DNA from: CAYYNQ01 sp964473105
GTDB lineage: Bacteria > Sumerlaeota > Sumerlaeia > MVZB01
Direction: 5' to 3'
Assembly (NCBI GenBank): GCA_964473105.1
Contig: CAYYNQ010000069.1
Coordinates: 1 to 40,377, forward strand
Length of the DNA stretch: 40,377 nt
Positions 33,130 through 40,377 of the stretch are shown here, in pieces. Position numbers and translations under genes: made by a program. Numbering within the stretch: the stretch's first letter is position 1; every line of letters begins with the position of its first letter. The notes under the pieces were generated by a model. That model searched no databases. It was not told the origin of the DNA and saw only the letters and a list, made by a program, of their open reading frames with translations.

Positions 33130-34107
33130 ATGCTGCATATTTTTCCCGGCCTTATCCGGTTTTTGAGGTGGTTTGCATGGGCGTTCCTTATTCTTCCGCA
33201 TAGTTTCATGCTGCAGGGGCGGGTATCTGCCGAGGAGGAGGCGGCCCAATATCATTCCTTGACACGGAAGCAGGTCGAAGCACTGCTCGTGGATCCGTTG
33301 TCTGCAGACCCCGAAGTCGCGAGCATGACTCATCGAAGGGTTTGGCTGGCGCATCAGGGGGGTAATCATGAGGCATTTCGCAAGGTTGCCATCGAATTTG
33401 AGAGCATGGGTGCATACTACGCATCCGCCGAGTTGTTGTGGTTTGCCATTAGGCTGACACCCGCCCCCAAAAAGTTCAATACGATGATGGTCAAGATGAA
33501 TGACTTAGTCAAAGAGAGCCAGGCTCTTGATGAGGAACTGGACAGTATCGAACAGTTGTGGGGAGCCGGTCGGAGACAGGAGGCGATCACAGACCTGAAA
33601 AAAATCAGCAGGGAACATCCCCGTCTTGAAAAACCTCATTTTTATCTGGCCCGCTACCATTATGAACAGTATGTGTCCCGTGAAAATACCAGGGTTGACC
33701 TGATGGATCGTGACCTTAGAATCAAGATCTTCAGGATTTGCTATGAGCAACTCATGTTGACCCTTGCCCTTGATCCTCTATATGACCGCGCCTATTATTA
33801 CCTCGGACGTATCCGGGATATACTTCACGATGAAGCTGGGTTCATCGAACAGACGCAGTGGATGTCAAGCCGGAGCCTCAGCTTCCGAATCAATCTGCAG
33901 CCGTCATTCTCCCGTCTTCAGGAGGGTGAGATCAGTGTTTGGAATTTCACCGAGGCCGGAGAGGGTTTCGAAGAGGTGGGGGTTTATCCCTACGCGGTTT
34001 TCAGTTATCAGGCTGCGATGCGAGTGCCGGGTGTGGATGATGATGTTAAAGCGCGGCTAAAAAATAAGATCCGTCGGCTGCTTGAGAAAAAAATCCCGCT
34101 GGGTTGA
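33130..34107 (+). CDS. Secreted TPR-like protein, function unknown
   Basis: The N-terminus has a signal-type segment (LIRFLRWFAWAFLILPHSFM, cleavage probably near VSAEE). The rest is helical. TPR-like pairs are seen around ASAELLWFAIRLTPAP, AITDLKKISREHPRLEKPHFYLARYHYEQY (split by a short linker) and LMLTLALDPLYDRAYYYLGRIRD. The last 70 residues are rich in aromatic and acidic residues. It follows glyA by 29 bases, so it may be read with it, but no link to one-carbon metabolism is visible. The frame also opens at a TTG (33097) overlapping the glyA stop. Confidence 0.75.
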   Translation: MLHIFPGLIRFLRWFAWAFLILPHSFMLQGRVSAEEEAAQYHSLTRKQVEALLVDPLSADPEVASMTHRRVWLAHQGGNHEAFRKVAIEFESMGAYYASAELLWFAIRLTPAPKKFNTMMVKMNDLVKESQALDEELDSIEQLWGAGRRQEAITDLKKISREHPRLEKPHFYLARYHYEQYVSRENTRVDLMDRDLRIKIFRICYEQLMLTLALDPLYDRAYYYLGRIRDILHDEAGFIEQTQWMSSRSLSFRINLQPSFSRLQEGEISVWNFTEAGEGFEEVGVYPYAVFSYQAAMRVPGVDDDVKARLKNKIRRLLEKKIPLG

Positions 34108-34148
34108 ATATGGGGGCAATGTTTTCCTCAGGAATCCCCCGTGACCCG

Positions 34149-35039
34149 TCAGGAACTGTCTGGGTTCAGGGCCCGTCTTGCGTTGCGGCCCTCAAGCCAC
34201 AATCTTTCCAGTTCAGCATCGAGTTCGGCCGGATCCTTCATCTCCAGGGCAGACCTCCATTCTCGGAGCACTACCTCACAGGCGTCCAGACGCCGGAGAA
34301 TCAAATCCTTGTTTTCAGAGAAAATTTGTTTCCAAGTTTCTGTTTCGGCTGCTGCGATACGGGTGGTATCACGCAACCCGCCTCCGGCAAGACTGCGTAT
34401 GAGATCCATCGAGTTCGTTTCCCTGCAGATTGACTGGATCAGGGCCGCGGCGATCAGGTGGGGCAGATGGCTGATCCCGGCCAGCATCTCGTCATGTTCC
34501 TCCGGCGACAGGACAAGGACATTGGCGCCGAGCGCCCGCCAAAATTCCCTCCCGGTTTTCAGTGCCTCCTGTTTTGTGCGGGATGTTGGGGTGAGGATAC
34601 TTGTCGATCCAGTGAAGAAGTCCCCCGTAGCGTGTTCAACACCCGAGTTTTCGGAACCTGCCATTGGATGTGATCCGATGAACTGAATGTCTTCGCGAAG
34701 AGTCGACTCAGCCTCGTTGACCAGCCGGTGCTTGACGCTTCCTACATCTGTCACAAAGGTCCCCGGATTCAATAGTGGTCCAAAGATTCGGAATGTCCTG
34801 CGGATTTCCCGGGGAGGCACGGCTAACAGTAGTGCATCAGCTTGGCCAAGTACCTGTTCCGGATCCGTCGACAGTTCGTCGATGGCCTCAAGGATCCTTG
34901 CCCGTTCGAGCCTTTCCGTCGAACGGCCCAGACCTGTGACCCGTTCCGCAATCCCGGCCTTTTTGACGGCCAAACCCACGCTTCCGCCCAGCAGGCCGAC
35001 TCCGTGGATAACGAGATTTTCAAAGCGTGGTGTGGTCAT
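34149..35039 (-). CDS. tyrA: Prephenate dehydrogenase (TyrA family)
   Basis: The enzyme oxidatively decarboxylates prephenate (or arogenate) in tyrosine synthesis. The nucleotide-binding loop is VIHGVGLLGGSVG (residues 10-22). The LLLAVPP and FVTDVGSVK segments and the substrate-binding SHPMAGSENSG are typical, and a His-rich ISHLPHLIAAAL helix follows. At 296 residues it lacks a chorismate mutase or ACT domain, so feedback control is not obvious. No Shine-Dalgarno precedes the ATG. It is convergent with the TPR gene and divergent from tig; the other aromatic-pathway gene here, aroA, is 2.5 kb away, so they are not one operon. Confidence 0.93.
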   Translation of the reverse strand: MTTPRFENLVIHGVGLLGGSVGLAVKKAGIAERVTGLGRSTERLERARILEAIDELSTDPEQVLGQADALLLAVPPREIRRTFRIFGPLLNPGTFVTDVGSVKHRLVNEAESTLREDIQFIGSHPMAGSENSGVEHATGDFFTGSTSILTPTSRTKQEALKTGREFWRALGANVLVLSPEEHDEMLAGISHLPHLIAAALIQSICRETNSMDLIRSLAGGGLRDTTRIAAAETETWKQIFSENKDLILRRLDACEVVLREWRSALEMKDPAELDAELERLWLEGRNARRALNPDSS

Positions 35040-35224
35040 GGATTATATTAAGTTGGCCGGCTCGCGTTTTTTCAGCACCGGCCCCTGATGCGGGCTGCTG
35101 TCAGGCCGGTATTCCGGGATCTCCCTCGTCGAGAATATATCGAAGCCGGCAGAATATGAAAATCAATTCTGATCGGCATAATAAATATCCGGCTGATCTG
35201 GGGCGGGAGGAAATCCGAAAGGGG

Positions 35225-35252
35225 TTGCAAAACAGGACCTGAAAGATAGAAT
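35225..35252 (+). promoter_or_regulatory. Predicted sigma-70-type promoter of tig
   Basis: A TTGCAA hexamer (35225-35230) and a TAGAAT hexamer (35247-35252) are 16 bases apart, about 80 bases before the tig start and on its strand. The -10 matches five of six consensus bases, the -35 four of six. Confidence 0.45.
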
Positions 35253-35331
35253 ATCCCGTATAAACCCCTCAGTGTCCTTCCCTGAGCGACCGGTCCATCA
35301 GAATACATTGGGTGCAATCAGGAGTCGAGAG

Positions 35332-36843
35332 ATGAGTGAGCAAAGTAATGAGGCGACCACTGTCGAGGATGAGCGGGAAGAACCCGCTTCCACGGATGAA
35401 GTTGGCCAGAATCAAATAAGCCTGGATCTAGAGGCACTGACACAGGAAGGCCGTGAAAAGGCCGAGAAGGAATTAAAACGCAAGATCGAGGATCTTTCCT
35501 ATGCACTGGAAAATGAGGAGGAACGTCCCGGATCGCTGCGCGTGATGAGCTTTGTGCTCGAGAATGATGTTTACAAGAGGGAAGAGGAGCGGATGCTATC
35601 AGATCTCAACCAGGAGATCACCTTGCCTGGATTCCGCAGGGGGAAGGCCCCCCTGAATCTTCTGCGCCGACGGCTCGGTGATGAAGTTGTGAAGGAATCA
35701 ATATCGTCGGTCTCCACTAATGTCCTGCGTCAGGTCGTCACCGGCGAGAAGCTGAAGCTTCTCTCGAAGCCCAAGGTGACCGACTATGATCTTGAATACC
35801 AGGAGGGAGTGAGAGTCAGGCTGGAAATTGAAATCGAGCTTGAACCCACTGTTGAACTGAAGGAATACAGGGGGATTGAGGTTGATGTCGAGACAGATGA
35901 ATTTAGTGAAAGCAGTATTGATGAGCGGCTTGAAGAGCTTCGGCGTCATAATTCCGTTGTGGAAAATGCGGGTAAAAACGCGAAGATCAGCGAGGGTGAT
36001 CGTATCGTAATAGACGTGGAGGTCACGAGTGCCAAGGGTGAACGGCTGGCTCATCTCTGCCAGTCAGATCAGGAGCTATGGAATTACATGAGCCAGATGC
36101 CATCGCCCATCTCGGATAAACTGACCGGCACAAAAATCGGCGAGAGTATCGAGGCTGATATCGAAAATAAATCAACTAATCGTAAAGGTGATGAAATTAT
36201 CCATACCGATCATCACACGGTAACCGTCAAGGAAATCAAGAGGGACAAATTGCCGAAGTTGGATGATGATTTCGCAAAGGATCTTGGCGATCATGAAACT
36301 CTGGAGGATCTTCGTGATGCGATCCGGGGTGAATTGAGTGAGAATTCCGATAAAAACCGCCGGACGTCTGCCGTTGCTGAAATCTGGAAGAAAATTAGTG
36401 AGTTGAATCCGGTCGATGTTCCTCGAACGCTGATGGCCCAGCAGCAGTATAGCATGATCATGCAGGACAATTACCAGTTGCAGCGTATGGGGTTAAGCCT
36501 AGACCGGGTCGTCCAGGATCCCGAACGTTATCTGACAGATCAGCAGAGTGGCGCCGAGCAGAGCGTCAGAATCGGCTTGTTGAACAGTCGACTCATGGAA
36601 ATCGAGAAACTTGCGGTAACTGAGGAGGAGGTCGAGTCCGAGATCGAGCGGATTGCTGAGGAAACGGGAAGAAAGGTGCTTGCAGTGCGTGCCCGGTTGG
36701 AGGCTGATAATGAACTGGATGAGTTACGGAGCAGCCTGGTGAGCCGCAAGGTCGGCGATTTTCTGATCGAGAACAACAGCGTGAAGTATGTCGCTCCCAA
36801 GAAGCAGGACAAGGCTGGGGGGGAAGCCTCCGGCGGGGACTGA
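35332..36843 (+). CDS. tig: Trigger factor, ribosome-associated chaperone/prolyl isomerase
   Basis: Trigger factor binds ribosomal protein L23 at the exit tunnel and shields nascent chains. The ribosome-docking signature GFRRGKAP lies at 100-107; in typical members it is near residue 45, so this protein has an acidic N-terminal extension of about 60 residues rich in Glu, Asp and Thr. The middle (about 220-300) is a degraded FKBP-like isomerase region. The C-terminal helical arms (about 300-480) include AVAEIWKKISELNPVDVP and LAVTEEEVESEIERIA, both typical. AGGAG lies 7 bases before the ATG. clpP follows 73 bases later, as in the common tig-clpP order. Confidence 0.94.
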   Translation: MSEQSNEATTVEDEREEPASTDEVGQNQISLDLEALTQEGREKAEKELKRKIEDLSYALENEEERPGSLRVMSFVLENDVYKREEERMLSDLNQEITLPGFRRGKAPLNLLRRRLGDEVVKESISSVSTNVLRQVVTGEKLKLLSKPKVTDYDLEYQEGVRVRLEIEIELEPTVELKEYRGIEVDVETDEFSESSIDERLEELRRHNSVVENAGKNAKISEGDRIVIDVEVTSAKGERLAHLCQSDQELWNYMSQMPSPISDKLTGTKIGESIEADIENKSTNRKGDEIIHTDHHTVTVKEIKRDKLPKLDDDFAKDLGDHETLEDLRDAIRGELSENSDKNRRTSAVAEIWKKISELNPVDVPRTLMAQQQYSMIMQDNYQLQRMGLSLDRVVQDPERYLTDQQSGAEQSVRIGLLNSRLMEIEKLAVTEEEVESEIERIAEETGRKVLAVRARLEADNELDELRSSLVSRKVGDFLIENNSVKYVAPKKQDKAGGEASGGD

Positions 36844-36916
36844 GAAGGTCCCGATTGTAATCCGGACCGGGGGAGTTTTGTCTTATCCGGCCCACGGAGA
36901 ATATGGAGTCAATCAA

Positions 36917-37543
36917 ATGGTTGTAGAGGCTAACTATTACGTCCCTTACGTGATTGAACAGAATGAACGTGGTGAACGGTCGTACGATATTTATTCAAGA
37001 CTCCTGAAGGATCGAATTATTTTCCTCGGGACGGAAATCAATGACGCGGTTGCGAATGTCGTCATTGCCCAGATGCTGTTCCTTGAAAGCGAGGATCCGG
37101 ACAAGGACATTAATGTCTATATCAATAGCCCTGGCGGTTCGGTATCTTCAGGCATGGCTATCTACGATACGATGCAGTTTATCAAACCTGATGTGGCAAC
37201 AACCTGTGTAGGACAGGCAGCATCTATGGGTGCGGTATTGTTGACTGCAGGGACCCGGAGGAAAAGGTTCGCACTGCCCCACAGTCGTGTGATGTTGCAT
37301 CAGCCCCTTGGCGGGTTTCGCGGCCAGGCTTCCGATATCGATATCCATGCGCGCGAGATTTTGAAGATCAAGGAGGAGTTGAACGGTATCTTGGCAGATT
37401 GCACCGGCCAGCCAATCGGTCGGATTGAGACGGATACGGATCGTGATTTCTTTCTGCGCGCGGATGAGGCGAGGGAATACGGTGTCATCGATGCTGTCAT
37501 TGCCGACAAGAACGATCTTGAGAGCAAAAAATCTGGGGATTAA
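36917..37543 (+). CDS. clpP: ATP-dependent Clp protease proteolytic subunit
   Basis: ClpP forms the tetradecameric serine-protease chamber used by ClpX or ClpA. The catalytic triad is complete: Ser103 in GQAASMGA, His128 in RVMLHQP and Asp177 in DTDRDFF. The NSPGGSVSSGMAIYDTMQ segment is standard. The N-terminal YVPYVIEQNERGERSYDIYSRLL is the axial-loop region. Length 208 is normal for the ATG at 36917, which has GGAG 8 bases upstream; the frame opens earlier but overlaps tig. clpX does not follow; aroA lies head-on 33 bases later. Confidence 0.96.
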   Translation: MVVEANYYVPYVIEQNERGERSYDIYSRLLKDRIIFLGTEINDAVANVVIAQMLFLESEDPDKDINVYINSPGGSVSSGMAIYDTMQFIKPDVATTCVGQAASMGAVLLTAGTRRKRFALPHSRVMLHQPLGGFRGQASDIDIHAREILKIKEELNGILADCTGQPIGRIETDTDRDFFLRADEAREYGVIDAVIADKNDLESKKSGD

Positions 37544-37576
37544 ACCATTCGGTTAACATCAGGATGATTTTCTGAC

Positions 37577-38947
37577 TCAGGTTGCCGAATTGGTGCGTGA
37601 GGTCCTGACACCCAGTTGACGCAGATCCTCGAAGAATTTTGGATAAGATTTTGCAACATGCTCGGCCCCTTTGATCGTCAGGCCCTGCCTGCAGCGTGTC
37701 CCGACGATTGCCAGAAGCTGGGCGACACGATGATCACCCCTTGAATCCACCTCGATGCCGCCCTCAAACCCGTTTGGCTGGCCCGTGATTTCGATCCAAT
37801 CCGTTCCCGATCTGCCTTTCACGCCCAGTTTGGAAAGTTCCTCAAGGGGTTCCTCGATCCGATTGCATTCCTTCAGCCTCAGGTTGGAAATATTTTCAAG
37901 TCGGCTTGTCCCTCCGGCAATGCATGCTGCGCCGAGCAACACGGGAACGGCATCAGTGGCAAGGTCCCCATTAAAATGAAATGGACTGAGAGTGCCATTG
38001 CTGTGGATGATCCATTCATGATCCTGCTTTGAGGGGAAGCTGCAGCCCATTGCCTCAAGGCATGAGGCCGCACGACGTTCTCCCTGTGCATCGCTGACCG
38101 GGCCATAGAGCGTGGCCATGCCTCCACATACCGCCACGGCGGTCATCAACGCCACGGTCGATGGCCAGTCCGCGTTGATATCCGCCCGGATTGATCGGCC
38201 CTGCTGGGAACCCGGTACACGAAAATTCATGGCTTGGAAATCAGCTTCAATTCTGATTCCGAACCGGGCCGTTGACTCAAGTGTCTGATCGATCAGCGGA
38301 CGTGATACGAGTTGGGTGGGACGTCCGGAAGAATCCCTCTTGATGCGGATAATTGTGTCATCTTCAAGGCAAGGTGTAAGATAGAGAAGGGAACTGAGAA
38401 ACTGTGAACTCCGAGATGCGTCAACGACAACCTCTCCGCCCTTGACCCGTTGCTTTCCGCCCTTGACCCGGATTGGGAGGCAACCATCGGGTCCGGTGCC
38501 CTCGGCCTCAGCGCCAATTTGCCGCAAAGCATCCAGGAGATCCTTGTTCGGCCTGCTGCCCAGTGATTCCATATGTTCGGTCACAAATTCGACTTCGCCA
38601 TCAACCAGGCAGGCCGTACCAAGCAGGAATCGCAGGACGGCACCTGCATTGCCTGGGTTCAGGGCTTCACGGGGCCGGACCGGTTCACCAGCCACGCCTG
38701 TGATTTCCAGACGATTTGCTTTTTCCTCGATGCCTGCACCCAACGCGCGACAGCAGCGGATCAGCGCCTTCGCGTCATCATTCGCGGCCACGTTTCCAAT
38801 TATTGATTTCCCTTCTGCAAGTGTGGCGCCGAGAACCAACCGTAGTGTGTAGTTCTTGGATGGCGGTAACGCAACATATCCACCCAGTGGACCGGAGGGG
38901 TCAACCTTGATTGAAATGGACTCATTTTGTTGGCAGGATCTGGTCAT
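37577..38947 (-). CDS. aroA: 3-phosphoshikimate 1-carboxyvinyltransferase (EPSP synthase)
   Basis: The enzyme joins shikimate 3-phosphate and phosphoenolpyruvate in the chorismate pathway. Motifs seen: PPSKNYTLR (29-37; usual form PGSKSxxNR, Lys31 and Arg36 kept), GNAGAVLRFL (99-108; usual GNAGTAMRPL, the Gly and Arg kept), SRPNKDLLDAL, ATDAVPVLLGAA with the catalytic Asp, RLKECNRIEE and DHRVAQLLA...KSYPKFFEDLRQLG. The P-loop-like replacements (Thr to Ala, Pro to Phe) and the Ser to Asn change are unusual. AAAAGGG precedes the ATG and the gene lies 21 bases after mutL, so both form one operon. A UDP-GlcNAc enolpyruvyl transferase (MurA) is excluded by the KECNR and SYPKFF segments. Confidence 0.93.
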   Translation of the reverse strand: MTRSCQQNESISIKVDPSGPLGGYVALPPSKNYTLRLVLGATLAEGKSIIGNVAANDDAKALIRCCRALGAGIEEKANRLEITGVAGEPVRPREALNPGNAGAVLRFLLGTACLVDGEVEFVTEHMESLGSRPNKDLLDALRQIGAEAEGTGPDGCLPIRVKGGKQRVKGGEVVVDASRSSQFLSSLLYLTPCLEDDTIIRIKRDSSGRPTQLVSRPLIDQTLESTARFGIRIEADFQAMNFRVPGSQQGRSIRADINADWPSTVALMTAVAVCGGMATLYGPVSDAQGERRAASCLEAMGCSFPSKQDHEWIIHSNGTLSPFHFNGDLATDAVPVLLGAACIAGGTSRLENISNLRLKECNRIEEPLEELSKLGVKGRSGTDWIEITGQPNGFEGGIEVDSRGDHRVAQLLAIVGTRCRQGLTIKGAEHVAKSYPKFFEDLRQLGVRTSRTNSAT

Positions 38948-38968
38948 ATCACCCTTTTGTTTTCTGAT

Positions 38969-40377
38969 TCATCCCAGTCTTCCGAATTGACGGTCCAGGT
39001 GTTCGCGCGTGAGAATCAGGGTTGTCGGTCGACCGTGGGGGCATCGCAACAGTTCCGACGTTGTCAGCAGTTCATCAACCAGTTTCTGCTGTTCCTGTGG
39101 CGCCAAGTAGTCTCCCGATTTGACGGCGCTGTGGCAGGATGCCCTTGCACAGATTTTCTTCCGGGTTCTTTCCAATTCTCCCTCAAGGTCACCCTGGCCG
39201 ATATCGTCAAGCAAGTCCCGCATGAAGGACTCAACATCCAGATTCTCGAAAATCATCGGAATGGATTGAACAATAAATGTCCTGTTTCCGAAGGGCTCAA
39301 TCTCAAACCCCGTACGGCCTAGCGGGGGGATCAGGTTTTCCATGACGGCCTTTTCCTCCGGGGCAACCTCTATTTGGTGGGGTACAAGCTGCGTCTGCAG
39401 TTCGACGGCCGAGTTCTTTGCGTTGAACTGGTTCATCATTTTCATATACATGATCTTTTCATGGGCGGCGTGTTGGTCTATCACGATCATTCCTTCATGA
39501 CTGGCGTTGGCAATGACATACGTCAGTGCAACCTGAGCCACGGCCTCCGGTTTGTTGGGTAATTCACGCAGCCTCTGAATCAGTGTTGACTCATCCAGCT
39601 CAGCAGTTTTGGCCTGTTCTGATCCACCCGACGATAGGGGTGTTTTTGTTGCACTCTCCGGTTGGGGGATCTTGGTCTGGAACCCGAAGCGCCGTCGAAA
39701 ATCCGGCTGACTATCCACAGGTTGCATTTCGGGTGATATGTCCTCGGGGTGATCCCGGGCCTGATATTTTGGATGCCCCATTCCGGGCTGAACTCCCTGG
39801 ATATTTCCATCCGGGGCAGGAATACTGAGTGTTGGTACAATCTCCGCCTCCAGGAGAGCCTCCTTAACAGCCCTGTGCACTGAACCGCGAATGAGGGACT
39901 CATTATGAAACCGGACTTCCTCCTTAGTCGGGTGGACATTAACATCAACTAATTCCCCCGGCAATTCGACTAACAGAGCGCACTGCGGGTATTGCTGGGT
40001 CATCAGCAGTCCGCGGAACGCTTCTTCCATGGCGAAGGTCACGGGTTTAAAGATAACCGGACGTCCATTGACAAAAAAATACTGGTGTCTGCGGTCGCGT
40101 CGTGTCTTGCTTGGGCAGGTTACGGCCCCGAGGACCCGAACATAATGGAGTGTGTGGTCCACCGATATCAGTTCCGATCCGTATCCAGACGGAAGCACCT
40201 CGGCCAATCGGTTGATCAACCCCTGGTTCTCAGGCAGGTTCAAGTAGGGTTTGTTGCCCCATCGTACCGAAAATCCGATATCTGGCCGGGGCAGACTCTG
40301 CCGAATGATAGTCTTCAGCATGTGGCCCCATTCCGCCGCCGCACTCTTGAGGAATTTGCTGCGTACCGGGGTGTTGA
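38969..40377 (-). CDS. mutL: DNA mismatch repair protein MutL, N-terminus beyond the window
   Basis: MutL is the ATPase that couples mismatch recognition to strand incision. The frame continues to the window edge with NTPVRSKFLKSAAAEWGHM, the end of the ATPase (GHKL) region, so about 150 N-terminal residues are missing. Transducer residues VNGRPVIFKP and VDVNVHPTKEEVRFHNE follow, then a Pro/Gln-rich linker. The C-terminal dimerisation domain carries endonuclease motifs: DQHAAHEKIMYM, ACHSAVKSGD and CPHGRP. The usual DQHA(x)2E(x)4E has Met instead of the last Glu (codon 39443-39445). CPHGRP and the first Glu, which bind metal, are kept. It is upstream of aroA in one operon. Confidence 0.94.
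   Translation of the reverse strand, partial: NTPVRSKFLKSAAAEWGHMLKTIIRQSLPRPDIGFSVRWGNKPYLNLPENQGLINRLAEVLPSGYGSELISVDHTLHYVRVLGAVTCPSKTRRDRRHQYFFVNGRPVIFKPVTFAMEEAFRGLLMTQQYPQCALLVELPGELVDVNVHPTKEEVRFHNESLIRGSVHRAVKEALLEAEIVPTLSIPAPDGNIQGVQPGMGHPKYQARDHPEDISPEMQPVDSQPDFRRRFGFQTKIPQPESATKTPLSSGGSEQAKTAELDESTLIQRLRELPNKPEAVAQVALTYVIANASHEGMIVIDQHAAHEKIMYMKMMNQFNAKNSAVELQTQLVPHQIEVAPEEKAVMENLIPPLGRTGFEIEPFGNRTFIVQSIPMIFENLDVESFMRDLLDDIGQGDLEGELERTRKKICARASCHSAVKSGDYLAPQEQQKLVDELLTTSELLRCPHGRPTTLILTREHLDRQFGRLG

Noticed and set aside
1..40377. tRNA, rRNA, CRISPR array, insertion sequence or phage genes
   Set aside because: I looked through the intergenic regions and saw no tRNA cloverleaf, no regularly spaced repeats, no transposase motifs and no long duplicated ends.

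Overview
The window looks like chromosome from an uncultured Gram-negative bacterium of moderate GC. Several features suggest this: a type II pseudopilin of the short 'LIEL...NFLEAQ' class common in Planctomycetes/Lentisphaerae-, Hydrogenedentes- and Sumerlaeota-like genomes, a Bat (aerotolerance) gene set, an OmpA-domain envelope protein, an ABC-2 polysaccharide exporter, and a DUF2298/TIGR03663 membrane-protein pair. The phylum is inferred from gene content only. I saw no rRNA, tRNA, CRISPR, transposase or phage gene.

Region 1 (1-5988, all minus strand) is a surface-polysaccharide locus. Transcription runs right to left: an HpaI-type aldolase, a CMP-sugar synthetase-like cytidylyltransferase and a D-2-hydroxyacid dehydrogenase (overlapping ends), then a winged-helix regulator, then an ABC permease and its ATPase, and perhaps the start of a further gene leaving the window. 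The regulator gene and the exporter operon both carry TGTTCA/TGAACA half-sites spaced exactly 11 bp apart, which suggests a small local regulon.

Region 2 (6352-12113) holds argS with two membrane-protein genes on the plus strand. Facing them on the minus strand are a Spy/CpxP-like protein with a pseudopilin, and a long coiled-coil OmpA-domain protein. Region 3 (12629-18363) holds pyruvate phosphate dikinase, a metallophosphoesterase, a short possible AbrB-fold protein and a GNAT acetyltransferase, with long non-coding gaps. Region 4 (18599-24611, plus strand) has a TPR protein, then batC-batD-batE and an SLC10A7-like transporter; the usual moxR, DUF58 and von Willebrand A genes of Bat operons are absent here. 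Region 5 (24702-30124, minus) is the DUF2298-TIGR03663 pair, probably acting in lipid-linked sugar transfer or flipping.

Region 6 (30322-34107, plus) reproduces the ywlE-rpiB-glyA gene order of Bacillus. Here the phosphatase gene has lost its nucleophilic cysteine (Cys to Ser, with further P-loop changes) and gained a lysine-rich histone-H1-like tail of about 120 residues. It is probably a pseudophosphatase turned into a nucleic-acid-binding or regulatory protein, and it is the most unusual single gene in the window. Region 7 (34149-40377) holds housekeeping genes: tyrA, tig-clpP (no clpX next to them), and a mutL-aroA operon. mutL is cut by the window edge.

The best candidates for something undescribed are the pseudophosphatase with its basic tail, and the aldolase/cytidylyltransferase/dehydrogenase cassette with its phased-operator regulator.
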